From Chthoniobacteraceae bacterium (GTDB taxonomy: Bacteria > Verrucomicrobiota > Verrucomicrobiia > Chthoniobacterales > Chthoniobacteraceae): DNA of 49,791 bases. Position 1 is the stretch's first letter. Each line of letters opens with the position of its first letter. The notes beneath the pieces are model-generated. The model did no database searches. It was not told the DNA's origin and was given only the letters and a program-made list of their open reading frames with translations. Positions 8,896 through 16,907 of this stretch are shown piece by piece. The translations under genes were made by a program, and so were the position numbers. The stretch lies in the NCBI GenBank assembly GCA_947479475.1, contig CANJZW010000030.1:1-49791 (forward strand), in the 5' to 3' direction.

Positions 8896-9994
8896 AGCGG
8901 TCTAGCCAGAACACCGTCTTCTCCCACATCTCAGGCAGGTACACATGCCCAACGCCCGGGTAGATCGTGTTCTCAAATTTTTCCGAAACGTCCGCGCCAT
9001 AGAGCGCAAAGACCTTCTCGACAATTGCACCAATGCGCCGGATCCCGGACACCGGTGATCCCCCGTCCTCGTCGCCCGTCATGAAAAGCATCGGGCGAGG
9101 CGCGCCCAGCGCAATGACAGCCTCTGTGTCAAAGTGCTTCAACATGCCCGGCACGAAGTAATAAATGCCGTGGGCCTTCAACATCCCCGTCCGGATGAGC
9201 TCTTCATACCGCGTCATGCAGCCCACGGCGACTGCTGTACGCAGGCGTTCATCCAGAGCCATCAGCCACCAACTGCGCGTCGCCCCCATGCTGATGCCGG
9301 TCACCCCGATCCGTCCGGCATCCACCTCAGGGCGGGATGCGAGGTAGTCGAGGGCGCAAAGATCGTCCCTCAGAATCATCCCCCACAAAGTCCGCCCAGC
9401 CCACAAGTGAAACTTTGCCGCGGACAATTCCCCCGCTCCCCCTTTTTGAAGAGGACCGTCAGGGCCCCGACCGTTGCGTTCCCCAAAACAGGGCGCGTCA
9501 ATGCCGAGCACCACGTAACCCGCTTCCGCCAGCGCAGGCCCGGGCGCCACAGGGGTCGCATTGGTCTGCAATAGCTCCTGCTTGCCCACATCGTACTGTC
9601 CCCCGTGCCAGTGGCAGTACAAAACAGCGGGAGCCTTCCGCTTAGCGCTCGCTCCGTTTGGAACAAAGAGATGCCCCTTCACGATTTCTCCCGCTCCATT
9701 GTCGAACTGGAAAGTTTCCATCCGATAGCTGCCTTTCTCTTCCCTGCCGATCATTTTGAAAGCAGAAAGTGCCGGACGCGCAGGCATCTCTCCCAACAGA
9801 TCGACGAGAGTTTTTCGAATCCCAGCCCGCTGGATTTTCCACGCCTCCGCAGAAGACGGCACTTCAAGCGGAGGCGCTAGAGGCGCTTTAGAAAGCCACT
9901 CTTCGACAACGGTAGGGACGGCGGCGGACATAAAAATCGGGGTGGATAAACTGACCAGGGTAACCCCGGTCGCTAAAAGGGAAGGGAGTTTCAT
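8882..9994 (-). CDS. Secreted alpha/beta hydrolase (acetyl xylan esterase / dienelactone hydrolase-like)
   Basis: 370 residues from the ATG at 9994, chosen because it starts a signal peptide (MKLPSLLATG...); the frame is open another 21 codons upstream, which would bury that signal. Sequence shows an alpha/beta-hydrolase fold: oxyanion-region 'YCHWHGGQY', the nucleophile elbow G-I-S-M-G-A, an Asp-containing 'FMTGDEDGG' and the late His in 'YPGVGHVY'. This is the usual Ser-Asp-His triad layout of AXE1/DLH-type esterases. Likely a periplasmic or secreted carboxylesterase; the substrate (acetylated polysaccharide?) is inference. It converges on the autotransporter, and its final codons lie inside a direct repeat whose second copy is 417 bp away. 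Confidence 0.82.
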   Translation of the reverse strand: MKLPSLLATGVTLVSLSTPIFMSAAVPTVVEEWLSKAPLAPPLEVPSSAEAWKIQRAGIRKTLVDLLGEMPARPALSAFKMIGREEKGSYRMETFQFDNGAGEIVKGHLFVPNGASAKRKAPAVLYCHWHGGQYDVGKQELLQTNATPVAPGPALAEAGYVVLGIDAPCFGERNGRGPDGPLQKGGAGELSAAKFHLWAGRTLWGMILRDDLCALDYLASRPEVDAGRIGVTGISMGATRSWWLMALDERLRTAVAVGCMTRYEELIRTGMLKAHGIYYFVPGMLKHFDTEAVIALGAPRPMLFMTGDEDGGSPVSGIRRIGAIVEKVFALYGADVSEKFENTIYPGVGHVYLPEMWEKTVFWLDRWLKP

Positions 9995-10138
9995 GGAGAG
10001 AAAAAAGGGGACAACCAAGACCCACTCTACTTCCTCGACACAACCCGCAAAAGCCAAACCAATGAATCAAACACTCCGAGCTCCCCGGCGTTCTTGCATC
10101 GGTTCTCCGAAAACGCCACCCTTTCACAACCCCCGAAT

Positions 10139-11554
10139 ATGAACCCCCTCCCCTTTGTTGGTGCCCTTGTTTTAAGCGCGTTAAGTGCGACCCCGTTGTT
10201 TGCAAACTGGCCCCAGTTTCGTGGCCCCGGCGGTCTTGGAATAGGAACAGGAAACCCGCCTTTGGAAATGGGTCCGGAAACGAATGTCAAATGGAAGGCT
10301 GAAGTCCCTCCAGGACATTCCTCCCCTTGTGTTTGGGACCAAAAAATAGGCCTCACCGCTGTCGAGGCGGGCTCCTTGTTCACCCTTTGTCTGGACAAAA
10401 ATACTGGCAAGGAACTTTGGAGAAACGCCGTTCCCGCACAGAAACTGGAGCCTTCTCACCGCATCGGTAGCCCCGCCTCACCAACCGCCTGCACAGACGG
10501 GGCGCGGCTCTACGCCTATTTCGGTTCTTATGGAATTCTCGCCTACGACTGGTCCGGAAACGAAATTTGGAAAAAGCCTCTGCCTGCACCCGTGGTAGAG
10601 TTTGGAACCGGCTCCTCACCCATCGTGGTGGATGGTAAGGTCATCCTTGTTGCCGATGGAGATGTCGCGGGTTACATGGTCGCCTTGGACGCTGCCACCG
10701 GGGCCGAAGTCTGGCGCGTTGATCGAAGCGAGTTTAGGCGCGGCTTCTCCACTCCTTTTGTGTGGAGGCATGACGGAACTGAGGAGCTCGTCGTGGCGGG
10801 CGCCTTGTGGGTGCGCGGCTACGATTTGAAAACGGGCAGCCAACTCTGGACGGCGCGCGGAATGGCCCGTGTCTCAAATGCAACCCCCATCAGCGCCGAC
10901 GGCCTCCTGCTCGTCTCAAGCTGGAACGTCGGTGGCGATGATGATGACCGCGTCGAAATGGAGCCCTTTGAAACCTTCGCGCTGGCAAACGATGCGGACA
11001 AGGACGGCGTCCTGACGCTTGCCGAGTTTCCTACGGGTAAAGTGAAGGATCGCTTCTCGCAGATGGATGCCAACAAGGACGGGCGCGTTACGCGTGAAGA
11101 GTACGAACACATGCGCGGAATGTTTGCAAAGGCCGTGAACCAACTTTTTGCAATCAAACCCGGCGGTCGTGGCGACATCACAGAAACACACGTTGCCTGG
11201 CAGGTGAGCCGTCAGCTTCCCTATGTCTCTTCTCCATTGGCGCTCAACGGCCGCGTCTTTACCATGAAAAACGGTGGTCTCGCTTCCTGTTATGATACAC
11301 GAAACGGAACACCCGTTTACCAAGGCGAACGTGTCGATGCGGCAGGCGATTACTACAGCTCTGCCGTTGCCGCGGGAGGCCGCCTTTATATCGCCTCCCA
11401 AAAGGGCGTTCTGCTGGTGCTGGACGCTTCCGGAGACAAACTGAATATTCTGGCGCGCAACGATCTAAAGGCCGCGGTCTTCGCCTCGCCCGCCATTCTG
11501 GATGGAGTGGTCTATCTGCGCACCGACAAGCATCTTTACGCTTTCGGAAAGTGA
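10139..11554 (+). CDS. Exported PQQ-like beta-propeller protein with two EF-hand loops
   Basis: 471 residues from the ATG at 10139, which begins a signal peptide (MNPLPFVGALVLSALSATPLFA) directly before 'NWPQFRGPGG', the usual mature start of this family. Repeated blades carry the pattern 'D..TG.ELWR' (e.g. 'LDKNTGKELWR', 'LDAATGAEVWRVD', 'YDLKTGSQLWT'). Between blades sit two canonical 12-residue EF-hand loops at about residues 285-296 (DADKDGVLTLAE) and 310-321 (DANKDGRVTREE). Family members resemble BamB or quinoprotein propellers, but no quinone-binding site can be assigned. It overlaps the following GNAT gene by 4 bp (GTGA), suggesting translational coupling. Role unknown; calcium binding is inferred from the loops. 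Confidence 0.85.
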   Translation: MNPLPFVGALVLSALSATPLFANWPQFRGPGGLGIGTGNPPLEMGPETNVKWKAEVPPGHSSPCVWDQKIGLTAVEAGSLFTLCLDKNTGKELWRNAVPAQKLEPSHRIGSPASPTACTDGARLYAYFGSYGILAYDWSGNEIWKKPLPAPVVEFGTGSSPIVVDGKVILVADGDVAGYMVALDAATGAEVWRVDRSEFRRGFSTPFVWRHDGTEELVVAGALWVRGYDLKTGSQLWTARGMARVSNATPISADGLLLVSSWNVGGDDDDRVEMEPFETFALANDADKDGVLTLAEFPTGKVKDRFSQMDANKDGRVTREEYEHMRGMFAKAVNQLFAIKPGGRGDITETHVAWQVSRQLPYVSSPLALNGRVFTMKNGGLASCYDTRNGTPVYQGERVDAAGDYYSSAVAAGGRLYIASQKGVLLVLDASGDKLNILARNDLKAAVFASPAILDGVVYLRTDKHLYAFGK

Positions 11555-12522
11555 GCCGCAAAAAACCTCCGCTTCTTCCCTCGCTCTTGACCACATCGAT
11601 GACGCTCTCAGCCTTGGTGGAATCAAAGCACGAAGAGGCCGCCCAATTGATCCACCGGTCTTTGGTGTCCTGGTATGAGACACATCTGCGGCAGGGAAAG
11701 CGCTTCGGCGATGATCCAAAACCATTCGGCCTCTTCCCTGAAATGTATGCGGCATTGGATCCAGGCCAGGCCATCGCAGCCTGCGATTCGAGCGGAGCTC
11801 TTCTGGGCGTCTGTTTTGCGCACCCCCGTGAAACACACTGGGCCGTCGGAATTGTCGCTATCGCCCCGGAAGCGGCTGGCAGAGGGATTGCGCGGGCCAT
11901 GCTCGAAGAAGTCTTGAAGCGCGCCCAGGCCGAAGACAAGCCTGTACGGCTCATCTCAAGCCTTCTTAATCTAGACTCTTTTTCCTTGTACACACGCCTG
12001 GGATTTACGCCGCACACGATGTACCAGGATATGTCCATCAACGTTCCGGTCGGTGGATTGGAACACACTCCTCCGCCCCGGGCTGCCGGCGTGCGTCTCG
12101 CGCTGCCCGGCGAGGCCTCTAGAATTGCGGATTTCGAGGCTGCGCTGCAAGGTATCCGCCGGGAAGGGGACTTCCGTTTTTTTCTCAACCACACCGTGGG
12201 TTCGTGGAAGGTGTGGGTTATGGAAGACGATGCCGGAGAACTCTCGGGAGTTCTCGTGTCGAGCCATCATCCGGATTGGGGGATGCTTGGACCGGGGGTA
12301 ACGAGAGATCCGGAATCCGCCATTGCCCTGCTCTGGCGGGCTTTGGACGCGCGCAGGGGTGAAGCATCCGTGGTGTTGGTGGCGTGCGTCGAATCCGACG
12401 TGGTCCGAAAACTTTACCAATGGGGTGCACGGAACATCGAGCTGCACGTGGCTCAAAGCACAAACCCAGTGGTTGCAGCAAAAGGCATCGCCTTCCCCAC
12501 CTTCCTGCCGGAAAGCGCCTGA
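11551..12522 (+). CDS. GNAT-family acetyltransferase, probably two GNAT domains
   Basis: 323 residues with a GTG start that overlaps the preceding stop by 4 bp; an ATG 16 codons in (11599) is an alternative. The first half (about residues 17-165) is a clear GNAT fold: 'VGIVAIAPEAAGRGIARAML' contains the acetyl-CoA pyrophosphate loop (Q/RxxGxG/A type: A-A-G-R-G-I-A), followed by 'LDSFSLYTRLGF' near its C-terminus. The second half (about 175-323) looks like a degenerate second GNAT domain without an obvious cofactor loop, ending with 'VRKLYQWGARNIELH'. Cytoplasmic; the acceptor is unknown. Confidence 0.8.
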   Translation: MSRKKPPLLPSLLTTSMTLSALVESKHEEAAQLIHRSLVSWYETHLRQGKRFGDDPKPFGLFPEMYAALDPGQAIAACDSSGALLGVCFAHPRETHWAVGIVAIAPEAAGRGIARAMLEEVLKRAQAEDKPVRLISSLLNLDSFSLYTRLGFTPHTMYQDMSINVPVGGLEHTPPPRAAGVRLALPGEASRIADFEAALQGIRREGDFRFFLNHTVGSWKVWVMEDDAGELSGVLVSSHHPDWGMLGPGVTRDPESAIALLWRALDARRGEASVVLVACVESDVVRKLYQWGARNIELHVAQSTNPVVAAKGIAFPTFLPESA

Positions 12523-12726
12523 CTGGATTTACCGCGGAGCACACTCCCCAAGGGAACTAAAGTTTTTCGCGCCGTCCCCTGCCACAGCCCGACACAGGCT
12601 TTTGAATCCACCGAACGCTGTGTTTTCAAAAATCGGCTAAGGCATAAAGAGATGTGCTTCCTCGCTGCGCCGGATTAAACACAGAAGCCCATTGCGTTAA
12701 CTCGCTCTTCCAACCCAACCCATCGC

Positions 12727-13650
12727 ATGTCTATCCGTCTCCTGCTGGCCGTTCTATTTTGCAGCAATCCACTCGCGCACGCGCAGCGGCTTGCAGAGCA
12801 CGTTTTCATCATCAGTTTTGACGGAGGAAAACCTGCGGTCATCGCGGAGAGCGAAATGCCGAATTTAAAGAAACTTGCGGCAGAAGGCGCCGTGACTTGG
12901 GGCGCGCAGACTATCTTTCCCTCCAAAACTCTGCCCTCCCACACTTCTATGTTCACTGGGCTTTCGCCCTCCAAACACCGGGTTCTGTGGAACTCCTACG
13001 AACCTTCCAAAGGAGTAATTCTTGCCCCGACCGTTTTCGCACTGGCCCGGCGGCATGACCCGAGTTTTGGAACTGCCTTGTTTGCGGGGAAGATGAAGTT
13101 CCGTCACCTTTGGCAAAAGGGAACGCTCGACGTGTTTGACCTCGGTGGCTCGGTCTCGGAAGAGCCTGCCGCAGGCACTGAGGAGGTCGAAAGAGCCACC
13201 GTCCCCGCTCAGAAGGTCGCGGCACACGCCGCGGAGTATATCGTCCGCGCCAAACCAAATTTATGCGGCATTCATTTTCCAGACCCCGACTCAGCAGGCC
13301 ATCGGTTCGGGTGGGGTTCTCCCGAACAAAAGGAAGCTTTCCACACAGCGGATAGCGCCCTCGGAATGGTGCTGGAGGCGCTTCAAAAAGCCGGAATCGC
13401 AGGAAGCTCTGTTGTCCTGATTTCCGCCGACCATGGCGGCCACGCCAGGACACACGGTGACAACACCCCCGACGATATGACCATCCCCTGGATGGCTTGG
13501 GGTGCCGGAGTGAAGAAACATTTCCAAATCACCGTCCCGATCACCACCTTTGATACAACGGCAACCGCGCTTTGGCTTCTAGGCGTCCCATGCCCGCCCG
13601 AACTCGATGGCAAGCCCGTGAAGGAGGCATTCGAGGTAGCCGCAAAGTAG
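12727..13650 (+). CDS. Exported type I phosphodiesterase / nucleotide pyrophosphatase (alkaline phosphatase superfamily)
   Basis: 307 residues with an N-terminal signal (MSIRLLLAVLFCSNPLAHAQ). Superfamily metal and catalytic motifs are in order: 'IISFDGGKP' (first Asp), 'FPSKTLPSHTSMFTG' (nucleophile Thr region), 'HFPDPDSAGHRFG' (Asp/His), 'ISADHGGHARTHGD' (Asp-His) and 'TIPWMAWGAGV' near the end. This matches the autotaxin/NPP-like pattern; length is compact compared with the ~400-residue family norm. Likely hydrolyses a phosphodiester in the periplasm; substrate unknown. It stands alone on the plus strand with a hairpin about 100 bp downstream. Confidence 0.85.
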   Translation: MSIRLLLAVLFCSNPLAHAQRLAEHVFIISFDGGKPAVIAESEMPNLKKLAAEGAVTWGAQTIFPSKTLPSHTSMFTGLSPSKHRVLWNSYEPSKGVILAPTVFALARRHDPSFGTALFAGKMKFRHLWQKGTLDVFDLGGSVSEEPAAGTEEVERATVPAQKVAAHAAEYIVRAKPNLCGIHFPDPDSAGHRFGWGSPEQKEAFHTADSALGMVLEALQKAGIAGSSVVLISADHGGHARTHGDNTPDDMTIPWMAWGAGVKKHFQITVPITTFDTTATALWLLGVPCPPELDGKPVKEAFEVAAK

Positions 13651-14028
13651 GCCGAAGCAACTCAAGTGTCGGATCAACTTTGGTTGTAGTGAGCGATCTT
13701 GGGCGGTGAACCCGCGGTACAAGCGCGGACTCCATTTCAGATTGTTCGTGAGAAAAAGCATCAGTCTTTTTCTCACTGTTTGAGAACTCACGAGAAGAGC
13801 GCTTTTTGTTTCGACCCCGTGATTCCGGTCTGCCGGATCCGGAACTCCTCGCGGCGGGAAGTTGAGGAACAGCTTAAAAACGATAATATCCGTGCGCTCT
13901 TGTTTTTAGGGCTTACCCTCACTGAGAAGTAGAGACCTTTATCCAGCCCACTTTTTTACTCCACGTCTTCGTCCCCATGGGATGGCTGTGGATTGGATGC
14001 GTTCACAAAATCTGATCTGAAAACTCAA
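13651..14028. other. 378-bp intergenic interval with a strong hairpin
   Basis: Apart from the hairpin at 13748-13776 I see no supported gene. A 77-codon open frame (13699-13932) runs across the hairpin and has no recognisable features. Confidence 0.6.
13748..13776 (+). terminator. Perfect 11-bp stem hairpin, probable terminator
   Basis: GTGAGAAAAAG (13748-13758) pairs with CTTTTTCTCAC (13766-13776) around a 7-base loop. It lies 98 bp after the phosphodiesterase stop. The A-run/T-run lies within the stem and there is no clean downstream T-tract, so it is a candidate only. Confidence 0.5.
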
Positions 14029-14784
14029 ATGACCATGAGACTGCTTCCCCTCCTGCTCCTCACTGCCTCTCTCGCTTATGCGGACGAGCTTCCGCCCACC
14101 TTGCTGACCACCCGCGGCAAACTGATCGTGAGCGAAAATTTCACGAAACCGCTGCCGCCTTTCACGGGCAAGCCTGTCGGATTTGCCAGCGGGTTCTCCG
14201 GTTGGCGTTTTAACGCAGGCCCGGCGACAGGTAAATCAGGTGTGTGGAAGCTGGCGGATGACTGCTTCACCGGCATTGAAAGCCCCGAGGCGCATCACCC
14301 GGCAACGGCATCGTTCGGTATGAATTTCCAGAACGCGATCATCCAGTGTGACGTCCGCTTGAACGATGTTCCGGCGGAAGGACGGCAGTATCGGTCACTT
14401 TTTGTCAAAGCCACGGATGCCCGGGACTATGTGATCTCACTCAGTGTCGGTCAGGGCGGTCTGTTCCTCACGCCGTATGATGGGGATCGCATCAATCCCG
14501 CAACCAAGCAGCGCGAGAAAGGGCCGGTCCATCAGGTGCTGACTCCGATCAAAATCAATGAATGGCACACCGTCGTCCTGGAGATTCATGGCAGCGACGT
14601 CGTTGGTACGATCGACGGAAAAAGCACCACGTTAAGCAATCCGCTCATCGCCACCGACAAACACAGTTTCATGCTCGGAGCAGGCACCGAGGCCAGCTTC
14701 CGCAACCTACGCGTTTGGGAGACGCTTCCGAATCCCGAATGGCCGAAACATCAAACTAGACTTGCCGCTCCACCCGCGAAATAA
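14029..14784 (+). CDS. Exported LamG / DUF1080-like beta-sandwich protein
   Basis: 251 residues from ATG 14029 (second ATG at 14035), chosen because it begins the signal peptide (MTMRLLPLLLLTASLAYA); the frame is open 12 codons upstream. The mature part reads as a concanavalin-like fold: 'LIVSENFTKPLPPF' near the N-terminus, 'NAIIQCDVRLNDV', 'INEWHTVVLEIHGSDVVGTIDGK' and a final 'EASFRNLRVWE', a pattern typical of 3-keto-disaccharide hydrolase (DUF1080) and LamG proteins. Catalytic residues cannot be assigned, so it may only bind carbohydrate. The nitrilase-family gene starts 19 bp downstream and is probably co-transcribed. Confidence 0.72.
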   Translation: MTMRLLPLLLLTASLAYADELPPTLLTTRGKLIVSENFTKPLPPFTGKPVGFASGFSGWRFNAGPATGKSGVWKLADDCFTGIESPEAHHPATASFGMNFQNAIIQCDVRLNDVPAEGRQYRSLFVKATDARDYVISLSVGQGGLFLTPYDGDRINPATKQREKGPVHQVLTPIKINEWHTVVLEIHGSDVVGTIDGKSTTLSNPLIATDKHSFMLGAGTEASFRNLRVWETLPNPEWPKHQTRLAAPPAK

Positions 14785-14803
14785 ACCACGGCACGCAATC
14801 GCA

Positions 14804-16111
14804 ATGAAAACAGCACTTTTGCTTCTCCAGCTCACGGTTTCACTTCAGGCCGCCGACATCCAGGGTTGGTCCCTAGAGAGTGCGCGTGAAGAAATCCGGC
14901 CGCAATTCACAACCGGCGAGCAGGGAAGCCTCGTCATCACGCACGATCAGCGCGAGGGGCTTGACGGCTGGTTTCAAAAATCGTTTCCAGTGAATGGCGG
15001 TGACTTTTATCAGTTTCAGGTCAAACGAAAAATCAGCGGTGTCCAGCGGCCGCGCCAGAGCTGCCTTGTGCGCATCGCCTGGCAGGATGCGAATGGCAAG
15101 ATGGTCTCCATCGATACACCGCCGCCCGGCGCTGATCCCAAACTGCCCGTGCCCAGCGCCGAGCCTGAATACCCGAACGATGGCCTCACCGATGGGCAAG
15201 GCTGGACAACCGTCGGCGGCATTTACAAGAGTCCGTCAAAGGCCGCGCGGGTTGTTGTCGAAATGCATCTTCAATGGGCCCCAGGCGGCCGTGTAGAGTG
15301 GAAATCACCGGAGTGGGTCCAAACGGTGGCGCCTCCCGAACGGACGGTGAGACTCGCAACCATCCACCACAAACCCGGCGGCAAATCACCACAGAAAAAC
15401 TGCGAGGAATACGCCCAGCTCATCGCGGAAGCGGCCAAACAACACGCGGATCTCGTCGTGCTGGGCGAGACCGTCCCCTCTGCCAACGTGAAGGCGAAAC
15501 CCGAAGAAACTGCGGAGCCTATTCCCGGTCCTTCGACGGAATACTTCCAAGCGCAGGCAAAGCAGCATCATCTCCACATCGTGCTCAGCCTTTATGAGCG
15601 GGATGCCCATCTCATTTACAACACTGCGGTGCTCCTCGGTCCGGATGGCAAACTCATCGGCAAGTACCGAAAGGTCTCTCTGCCGCCCGGTGAGGCCGCC
15701 AAGGGCATTGCGCCAGGCAAGGATTATCCTGTGTTCGACACCACCTTTGGCAAGGTGGGCATGATGGTCTGTTATGACGGATTCTTTCCCGAAGTGGCCC
15801 GTGAGCTCACCAAAAACGGTGCTGAAGTCATTGCCTGGCCTGTGTGGGGCTGTAATCCCAAGCTCGCCGAGGCCCGAGCCTGTGAGAACCACGTCTATCT
15901 TGTGAGCAGCACCTTCATGAATCATGACGCCGGCTGGATGATCTCCGCCGTCTATGACCATGGCGGCAGACCCATCGCGCAAAGCAACACGTGGGACACC
16001 GTGGCCGTCGCTGAGGTCAAATTGAACCAGCCTTACTACGGGCCCTACAATCTCGGCGATTTCCGCAGCATGGTCCCGCGCCACCGCCCACCCGTCCCCG
16101 CCGAGAAGTAG
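14804..16111 (+). CDS. Exported carbon-nitrogen hydrolase (nitrilase superfamily) with N-terminal beta domain
   Basis: 435 residues from ATG 14804, where a signal peptide begins (MKTALLLLQLTVSLQAA). Residues ~20-185 form a beta-rich domain resembling a carbohydrate-binding or discoidin-like module ('FYQFQVKRKISG', 'RVEWKSPEW'). Residues ~190-425 are a nitrilase domain with the Glu-Lys-Cys triad visible: E222 in VVLGETV, K290 in KYRKVSLP and C323 in MMVCYDGFFPE. The family hydrolyses amides, nitriles or N-carbamoyl compounds; most members are cytoplasmic, so an exported one fused to a beta domain is less usual. The substrate is unknown, possibly an amide on a polymer. Likely an operon with the LamG-like gene upstream. 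Confidence 0.85.
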   Translation: MKTALLLLQLTVSLQAADIQGWSLESAREEIRPQFTTGEQGSLVITHDQREGLDGWFQKSFPVNGGDFYQFQVKRKISGVQRPRQSCLVRIAWQDANGKMVSIDTPPPGADPKLPVPSAEPEYPNDGLTDGQGWTTVGGIYKSPSKAARVVVEMHLQWAPGGRVEWKSPEWVQTVAPPERTVRLATIHHKPGGKSPQKNCEEYAQLIAEAAKQHADLVVLGETVPSANVKAKPEETAEPIPGPSTEYFQAQAKQHHLHIVLSLYERDAHLIYNTAVLLGPDGKLIGKYRKVSLPPGEAAKGIAPGKDYPVFDTTFGKVGMMVCYDGFFPEVARELTKNGAEVIAWPVWGCNPKLAEARACENHVYLVSSTFMNHDAGWMISAVYDHGGRPIAQSNTWDTVAVAEVKLNQPYYGPYNLGDFRSMVPRHRPPVPAEK

Positions 16112-16907
16112 CGATCGCGGTTTCGGGTGGAAGCGGTGCCCGGAATGGCTCACGCGTTCACCCGTCCTTGATTTAATCTGGGCGCGCCACTGTTTGCGTC
16201 TGGCCCGTGATTGCCCTCGCAGCGCAGCGCATGGGTGCATGGGTGCATGGGTGCATGGGTGCATGGGTGCAACAGCCCTGTCTTTCCCAACATTCGAGAC
16301 AGCGCACCCACGCATTGTCTCAAATCCTCCGATTTTCCATTGGTGCATCGGGGCTTAACGGTGAGCGGGATGACGTCCCTCCTGACTCGATTCTGTAAGC
16401 AAAAAGAAATGCGCCTTAAAGCTTTCATTGTCAGGGTTTGAGAGGCAATAACTCTCTTCGCTTGAAACTTTATGGCTCATGTAGTTCTGTTTTAATCCGC
16501 GCAATGAGAAACAGTTGCATTATACAAACCGCCGCCATTTTTGGTGTTTTCAGGGGATGTGCTTCCCCGCAACGGCCTCCAGTTGGCAAGGAGCCTGAGA
16601 GATATGTTTCGTGGGGTTTGAGTGTATCCCAACACGAGGTCGTGTTTCCCGTTCACATCTCTGCAGCGGGACTGGTCGTCGGGCCTATTCCTGACGGGCG
16701 GATCATCAAAGAATAACCTTCGTGCATTTTCTCGGCTTTCGGGCTTGCAGAGCGCCTTTTGAGAAATTCGTGTCGAGGAAGGAAATCGCGGGTTCATCGA
16801 CCCATCGGACGATTCTAAAATCTAAAATACCCACACGGAAGCTTGCTCTAGTTTCTAAGTCGGTGGTGGCATTGCGGGTTGTCTTTGAGAACGTCGCACA
16901 AGATTTC
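16112..16907. other. About 800-bp interval with an 8-bp tandem repeat and no clear gene
   Basis: Contains the GCATGGGT repeat at 16229-16268. A small plus-strand frame (16438-16716, or from ATG 16504) has a short hydrophobic N-terminus and 'RGCAS', but no proper lipobox and no visible start signal. The region just before 16908 is an open in-frame extension of the next gene. Confidence 0.55.
16229..16268 (+). repeat. Five tandem copies of the 8-mer GCATGGGT
   Basis: Five exact head-to-tail copies (16229-16236, -16244, -16252, -16260, -16268) followed by GC. The unit length is not a multiple of 3 and the repeat lies between genes, so slippage would not change a protein. Confidence 0.95.

Noticed and set aside
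16229..16268. Possible CRISPR-like array
   Set aside because: Unit of 8 bp with no spacers; it is a simple tandem repeat.
16150..16428. Minus-strand frame rich in 'HPCTHAPM'
   Set aside because: It is the translation of the 8-bp tandem repeat, not a protein.
16438..16716. Small plus-strand frame that might be a lipoprotein
   Set aside because: The Cys is preceded by F-R-G rather than a lipobox and no start signal is visible.
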